Below are positions 1-3,546 of a stretch of 5,769 nucleotides of DNA, piece after piece. A model generated the notes under the pieces. The model saw only the letters and a list, made by a program, of their open reading frames with translations, was not told the origin of the DNA and ran no database searches. Position numbers and translations under genes: made by a program. The stretch's first letter is position 1. The number at the start of each line of letters is the position of its first letter. The stretch is from CAYHGV01 sp964356135 (GTDB taxonomy: Bacteria; Hydrothermota; Tepidihabitantia; CAYHGV01). Location of the stretch: positions 1-5,769 of the forward strand of contig CAYHGV010000130.1 of assembly GCA_964356135.1 (NCBI GenBank), read 5' to 3'.

Positions 1-1164
1 GCCCAAGTATTGTTGAAACAAAAAAACTATGAACAAGCCGACCAGAAAATATCCCTTGCCCGGAGTCTCTACTGGGAGATCGGCAGCGATGCCCAGGTTG
101 AAGCAATTGATAGTCAGCGAGCGATACTGCGGACACTTGAAAGGAGAGAAAAAACAACCGGGGTTCTTATTCGTTCCTCCCTGCTCACCTTCATCGGCCT
201 GATCGTCCTCCTCGCTGTCGGTTATGGAACCTATCCGGTAGCCGCAAAGGCGTTTCGAATCGTCAGGGTCAGAGCCGAAACCCTGCTCGGTCGCGTTCGG
301 AAACCGCAATCGGCCGCGACCCTCAAAGTCCTTGAAGCCGCTTTTCTTCACGAAATGAAAAAGAAGCTCAATAAACTGAAAATCGCGCTGAAAGAGATAG
401 ATAACGGTTCTCATGCTTCCGAGGTGAAAGAATTTCTTGCAACCACCTTGAGCGAAATTCAAGACAAATACGACACCCATCGACCGGCACTTCGTATCCT
501 GCTCGCTAAGAAGAGTGATGTCGTCGACCGGATGGATCGAGTGTTAAAATCCCTCGAACCCGGACATTTCTCACATTTGAACAACCAGTTAATAATCAAA
601 GCCCGGGAATCCCTCGAGGCATCGAGTGCTCTGCTCGAAACAGTGCAACAGGAACTGAGTCTCCATAAATATTCGATTCACCAGGCGGTCGAAACAGGAT
701 TTTTCGAAGTAGAAAAAGAGAAGATACTGGAACTCCGCCAAAACCGGGTATCATTCACCAAAGTCATCCCGGAGGGACACGTCGAAAAAATAATATATTA
801 CGATGACTACGAACAATGGAGGAATATTTTTGTCAACCTGCTCCGCAATGCCGTTGAAGCGGTGATGGTGACTCTGAAGACCGACCTTCGTGCCGAAGGA
901 CAACAAAGAGTCGGTATCCAGCTCAGCCGGTCGGCTCTCGACCCCAAGAAAGCTCTCGTCGTCATCGAGGATTCCGGCTGCGGCATGGATGAAAATACTC
1001 AAAAACACTGCTTCCGGAGAGGATTTACCAGCGGTAAAGAAACCGGTTCCGGAATCGGCTTGACCGAAGAGACGAAGCGTTTCATCGAGGAGCGAGGCAC
1101 CATCGCCATTGAGAGCGCGGTCGGCACCGGAACGAAATTCACGATCGAGATTTATAATGTGTAA
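1..1164 (+). CDS. Sensor histidine kinase, C-terminal part (5' end outside window)
   Basis: This is probably the membrane sensor that sets the phosphorylation state of the response regulator encoded next. The frame is open from base 1, so the true start lies upstream; the TTG at 10 is not a credible start. Counting the first codon as residue 1, residues 1-45 look like the end of a TPR-type helical repeat. Residues about 54-75 are one hydrophobic membrane helix. A long charged helical region follows, with the best phospho-acceptor candidate at His117 (sequence HEMKKKL). The HATPase_c domain is clear: N-box NLLRNAVEA at 279-287, G1 box DSGCGM at 324-329, and a lid ending in GSGIGL at 349-354. 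The H-box lacks the usual Asn/Thr-Pro after His-Glu, so the dimerisation domain is atypical. ATPase assignment is firm; the sensed signal is unknown. Confidence 0.9.
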   Translation, partial: AQVLLKQKNYEQADQKISLARSLYWEIGSDAQVEAIDSQRAILRTLERREKTTGVLIRSSLLTFIGLIVLLAVGYGTYPVAAKAFRIVRVRAETLLGRVRKPQSAATLKVLEAAFLHEMKKKLNKLKIALKEIDNGSHASEVKEFLATTLSEIQDKYDTHRPALRILLAKKSDVVDRMDRVLKSLEPGHFSHLNNQLIIKARESLEASSALLETVQQELSLHKYSIHQAVETGFFEVEKEKILELRQNRVSFTKVIPEGHVEKIIYYDDYEQWRNIFVNLLRNAVEAVMVTLKTDLRAEGQQRVGIQLSRSALDPKKALVVIEDSGCGMDENTQKHCFRRGFTSGKETGSGIGLTEETKRFIEERGTIAIESAVGTGTKFTIEIYNV

Positions 1165-1179
1165 TTGTATCGGCGAAAT

Positions 1180-1290
1180 TCTAAGTTCCAAATCCGAAAT
1201 TCTAAACAAACTCAAAACCCCAAAACCTAACATTCAAAATGGTCTCAGTGATTCGGTTTTTAGATATTGTTTAGGATTAGTGCTTCTTTC
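1180..1290. repeat. Imperfect inverted repeat between kinase and regulator genes
   Basis: The 152-bp gap between the two regulatory genes is AT-rich and word-like. A left arm at 1196-1219 (runs such as TTCTAAACAAA, CTCAAAACC) is imperfectly complementary to a right arm at 1255-1279 (GGTTTTTAG, TTGTTTAGGATT). The arms would give a long, mismatched stem with a loop of about 35 nt. There is no T-tract after a compact GC-rich stem, so it does not look like an intrinsic terminator, and read-through into the regulator gene is plausible. Similar A-rich/T-rich inverted intergenic elements are, from memory, common in uncultivated bacterial genomes. Its function is unknown. Confidence 0.5.
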
Positions 1291-1305
1291 TTACAATTTG
1301 ACCGT

Positions 1306-1312
1306 AAGGAGG
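1306..1312 (+). promoter_or_regulatory. Ribosome binding site of the response regulator gene
   Basis: AAGGAGG lies 4 nt before the ATG at 1317. This fixes that ATG as the start; the receiver's first beta strand begins immediately after it. The site lies outside the inverted repeat upstream, so that structure would not directly hide it. Confidence 0.8.
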
Positions 1313-1316
1313 ATGT

Positions 1317-2759
1317 ATGGATAAACCCGTGATTCTCATTATTGACGACGGCAGAGATATTGTAGACTACTGCCAGCTCTTTCTGAAAGACGAATTCGAT
1401 TTTTTCTACGAAACCAGCGGTAAAGACGCTCTCGAGCGGCTAAAAACTTCATCCTTCAATCTTATTCTCCTCGACAAGAATTTCATCGGCACCCCGAAAG
1501 AAAAGCTCTTCTTTCCCCAGGACCCGACCAACGAGGGTCTCTACATCCTCCCGGAATTGGTCAAACGGTATCCCGCGATTCCGGTGGTGATGGTTACGAG
1601 TTACGGCGACCTGGATTCTGCGCAGAAGGCGTTACAGCTCAAGGCGGCGGATTATATCGAATGGAGCGTTCTCGGTCATGATAAGCTTTTCTTGAAACAC
1701 CGGATCGAAATAACTCTCGCAGCCGCAAATGACGGTAGCAGTGACATTATCGACGAATATAATACCCTCGGTATTATCGGTTCGAGCTCGGTGATGGCGG
1801 AACTATTCTCCCGGATGAGACGGGCTGCCGACTCGGATGCGACGGTGCTGATTACGGGCGAGACCGGCGTCGGCAAGGAACTCGTCGCCCGCGCTGTCCA
1901 CAGAAAGAGCCGGCGGAGCGGACAACCTTTTGTCAAAATCGGCTGCGCCAATATCCCCTCCGGGCTCCTGGAGAGCGAGCTGTTCGGCTACGAAAAAGGG
2001 GCGTTCACCGGCGCCCATACCCGGCGTATCGGCCGGTTCGAATATGCACATAACGGTGTGCTCTTTCTCGATGAGATTGCTGAAATGGACATCCCACTCC
2101 AGGCTAAATTCCTTCGGTTCGTCGAAGAAAAGTGTTTCGAACGATTGGGGAGCAATGAGACCTTGCAAGCCGATGTTCGAATCGTTGCTGCCTCCAATCG
2201 AGACCTCGCAAAGGCAATCAAAGAGAACCAATTTCGCGAAGACCTCTACTGGCGATTGAACGTCCTGAGCATAACGGTTCCGCCTCTGCGCGAGCGGAGC
2301 GAGGATATTCCCCTGCTCATCGACCATTTTATCGCGAAATATTCGAGCGAATACAATGTCGATATTGTCGACATTACTCCCGAAGCACTGACCTTCCTCA
2401 AGGATTCTAAATTCGAGAGCGGCAATGTTCGGGAGCTGGAACACACCATCGCCTCAAGCATCCATTTTGCGGACCGAATCATAACCCTGACCGCTATCTT
2501 AAAAGCCAAGGAATCTGCGCCCCCGGTTCCCCACCGCGCCTGCGACTACCTCACCGAAAAAGAGTGTGCCTTGCTTAAGGAAACAGCCTTAGACAGGATA
2601 GAAAATATCATCATCGGCAAGCGGTTGGAACAAAAAAACGGCAATGTCCGGGAGGCAGCACAATCACTTGGCATCAGCAAAACGAAACTCTACAAAAAAC
2701 TTCAGGAATTGAAATTAACCGACAAGATTCACCCGGAAAGAAAAGGGAAGAAAAAATAG
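1317..2759 (+). CDS. Sigma-54-dependent response regulator, NtrC type
   Basis: This is a bacterial enhancer-binding protein that would use ATP hydrolysis to open sigma-54 RNA polymerase promoters after phosphorylation by the upstream kinase. At 480 residues it has the usual three-domain length. The receiver (about 1-135) has Asp10/Asp11, acceptor Asp53 and Thr94. It also has an insertion of roughly 13 residues after Asp53, and Trp116 sits where the conserved Lys of the DYLxKP motif is expected. The AAA+ domain (about 152-385) shows Walker A GETGVGKE (181-188), the sigma-54 contact loop GAFTGA (228-233), Walker B LFLDEI (249-254), the arginine-finger region FREDLYWRLNV (306-316) and GNVREL (369-374), where the usual preceding WP is replaced by ES. 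A Fis-type helix-turn-helix spans about 441-466. The likely target is the dyad pair and -24/-12 promoter downstream of its own gene, which is inference from context. Confidence 0.96.
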   Translation: MDKPVILIIDDGRDIVDYCQLFLKDEFDFFYETSGKDALERLKTSSFNLILLDKNFIGTPKEKLFFPQDPTNEGLYILPELVKRYPAIPVVMVTSYGDLDSAQKALQLKAADYIEWSVLGHDKLFLKHRIEITLAAANDGSSDIIDEYNTLGIIGSSSVMAELFSRMRRAADSDATVLITGETGVGKELVARAVHRKSRRSGQPFVKIGCANIPSGLLESELFGYEKGAFTGAHTRRIGRFEYAHNGVLFLDEIAEMDIPLQAKFLRFVEEKCFERLGSNETLQADVRIVAASNRDLAKAIKENQFREDLYWRLNVLSITVPPLRERSEDIPLLIDHFIAKYSSEYNVDIVDITPEALTFLKDSKFESGNVRELEHTIASSIHFADRIITLTAILKAKESAPPVPHRACDYLTEKECALLKETALDRIENIIIGKRLEQKNGNVREAAQSLGISKTKLYKKLQELKLTDKIHPERKGKKK

Positions 2760-3028
2760 AATATTTCGGGAAAATGAAATAAAGCAACCATCCGCCTTTT
2801 TTATTTAACCTTTTAACCTATTACCTATTAACTTATTCCGTTTCCGTCTTCGGTATTTCATTTTTCGCCTTACGCTCTTCGCCATATGTTCTACGCTTTA
2901 CTTATTCCGTCTTTCGTCTCACGTCTTACGTTTATTGTTATAACCTTTTATCCAGTTACCATTTAACTAATTCTACTTTTTCCTTTGTGCTCTTTGTGTC
3001 CTTTGTGGTTTAATCTTCTTATCCTTTG
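2760..3028. repeat. Gene-free stretch made of short-period word arrays
   Basis: No convincing gene is present on either strand, and no stem-plus-T-tract terminator follows the regulator stop codon. The stretch consists of T-rich degenerate words with regular spacing. TTAACC occurs at 2805 and 2813, followed by TTACC at 2821 and TTAAC at 2828 (about 8-nt period). CGTCT occurs at 2908, 2915 and 2922 with CGTTT at 2929 (7-nt period). CTTTGTG occurs at 2983, 2992 and 3001 (9-nt period). The block at 2800-2838 recurs imperfectly at 2935-2973, at roughly 30 of 39 positions by eye. TTATTCCGT occurs at both 2834 and 2902. Function is unknown; it may be a mosaic of mobile or slippage-derived intergenic words. 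Confidence 0.6.
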
Positions 3029-3066
3029 CCTGTCCGTATTTCGGACACCTTTCCGGAAAGCGGACA
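3029..3066. promoter_or_regulatory. Tandem 19-bp dyads, probable enhancer site for a sigma-54 activator
   Basis: Two units abut exactly: CCTGTCCGTATTTCGGACA (3029-3047) and CCTTTCCGGAAAGCGGACA (3048-3066). Each fits CCTKTCCG-N5-CGGACA, so each contains a 17-bp dyad with 6-bp arms and a 5-bp spacer. This is the geometry known for NtrC-class enhancer sites. In the second unit the left arm has one mismatch (TTTCCG), and an overlapping perfect 12-bp palindrome (CTTTCCGGAAAG) lies at 3049-3060. The dyad centres fall about 159 and 140 bp upstream of the predicted transcription start, the usual range for sigma-54 enhancers. The regulator encoded just upstream is the obvious candidate to bind here. 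Alternatively the outer arms (3029-3036 and 3061-3068) could form a hairpin in RNA read through from upstream. Confidence 0.75.
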
Positions 3067-3171
3067 GGATTCTCGAAACCTTTGATAACCCTTAGAATGC
3101 TCCTTCGATTTTCTCATTGATTTTCAATGGTTTTGCCCTCCGCACTATGCCCTTTTCCCCTTGCTTCACCC

Positions 3172-3187
3172 TGGCACGCAAATTGCT
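3172..3187 (+). promoter_or_regulatory. Sigma-54 (-24/-12) promoter
   Basis: TGGCACG-CAAA-TTGCT matches the known sigma-54 consensus (TGGCACG-N4-TTGCW) at every defined base. The invariant GG (3173-3174) and GC (3185-3186) are separated by exactly 10 bp. Transcription should start about 12 bp after the GC, near 3198-3199, reading toward the secreted repeat protein. A sigma-54 promoter is silent without an activator, so the dyads at 3029-3066 and the adjacent activator gene fit well. No sigma-70-like promoter of comparable quality was seen between here and the gene. Confidence 0.9.
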
Positions 3188-3240
3188 TTATTATTCTGAA
3201 AATGACGGAGGGAAAAATAGAACATACGAAGGACAAGAAA

Positions 3241-3303
3241 ATGAAAACACTAAAAACCAACGGGGGCATAAAATATGAAAAAAGGTTGCATCTGCGAATC
3301 TAA
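3241..3303 (+). CDS. Possible 20-codon leader peptide
   Basis: An ATG at 3241 is preceded by AAGGA (3229-3233) with a 7-nt spacer and encodes 20 residues, rich in Lys and Thr (MKTLKTNGG...), ending at TAA 3301-3303. The frame is also open from an ATG at 3202, only a few bases after the predicted transcription start. The stop codon is followed immediately by AAGGAGG, an arrangement typical of translational coupling to a following ORF. There is no recognisable domain and a chance ORF this short is quite possible. Confidence 0.25.
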   Translation: MKTLKTNGGIKYEKRLHLRI

Positions 3304-3514
3304 AAGGAGGCAGAATATAATTTTGGGAAAACTCGTACCCTTAACGAAAAACACAATCAAGGAAGAGACCTCTTGGGTGGGTCCGAGGGAAACTGATATT
3401 TTTATTCTTTGTGGGCTTTACGCAAATCCAGACTACAATCTACCAACAGGATTTTCATGGCACCTGGTCGAGCAGCTTTCTTTTAATAATATAAGGAGGT
3501 GTTCGGCTAAATAA
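3275..3514 (+). CDS. Doubtful small ORF, hypothetical protein
   Basis: An open frame of 79 codons lies in the leader between the sigma-54 promoter and the large secreted protein gene. The ATG at 3275 has no good ribosome site, only a G-run about 8 nt upstream. A TTG at 3323 in the same frame lies 12 nt after AAGGAGG (3304-3310) and would give 63 residues. I recognise no family, signal peptide or membrane helix; the product is mixed polar/hydrophobic, with Cys at 5, 7, 46 and 76. Strong Shine-Dalgarno sequences inside the frame produce paired AGG codons, which argues against a well-adapted gene. It could be chance, a decayed gene, or a real small regulator or chaperone of the next protein. Confidence 0.25.
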   Translation: MKKGCICESKRRQNIILGKLVPLTKNTIKEETSWVGPRETDIFILCGLYANPDYNLPTGFSWHLVEQLSFNNIRRCSAK

Positions 3515-3534
3515 AAATTAAAAAAAATCTAAAC

Positions 3535-3540
3535 AAGGAG
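3535..3540 (+). promoter_or_regulatory. Ribosome binding site of the secreted repeat protein
   Basis: AAGGAG sits 6 nt before the ATG at 3547. This supports that start, which directly opens a signal peptide. A stronger AAGGAGGT about 40 nt upstream (3493-3500) has no usable start codon behind it. Confidence 0.8.
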
Positions 3541-3546
3541 TCAAAA

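Larger units (their letters stand above)
3198..3546 (+). promoter_or_regulatory. Long putative 5' leader of the secreted repeat-protein mRNA
   Basis: About 350 nt separate the predicted sigma-54 start point from the ATG at 3547, long for a bacterial leader. It contains several Shine-Dalgarno-like sequences: GGAGGG at 3207-3212, AAGGA at 3229-3233, AAGGAGG at 3304-3310 and a full AAGGAGGT at 3493-3500. Only the second and third have a possible start codon at workable distance. A weak hairpin (3408-3413 with 3421-3426, including one G-U pair) is possible. I recognise no riboswitch class. The leader may hold leader peptides, a small gene, or decayed coding sequence. Confidence 0.5.

Noticed and set aside
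1803..2444. Minus-strand open frame of 213 codons
   Set aside because: It lies wholly inside the AAA+ domain of the regulator, with no ribosome site and no recognisable domain. It is a codon-bias shadow.
2760..2806. Terminator after the regulator gene
   Set aside because: A T-run occurs near 2797-2802, but no stable GC-rich stem precedes it.
3029..3068. Intrinsic terminator formed by the CCTGTCCG / CGGACAGG arms
   Set aside because: The arms pair perfectly, but no T-tract follows and the tandem dyad arrangement is better explained as protein-binding sites.
3330..3440. Riboswitch in the leader (cyclic di-GMP type considered)
   Set aside because: A GCAAA-like stretch at 3422 is present, but the surrounding conserved core and paired stems are not.
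3459..3475. Second TGGCAC, possible sigma-54 promoter
   Set aside because: There is no GC dinucleotide 10 bp after the GG and no TTGCW, so it fails the spacing rule met exactly at 3172.
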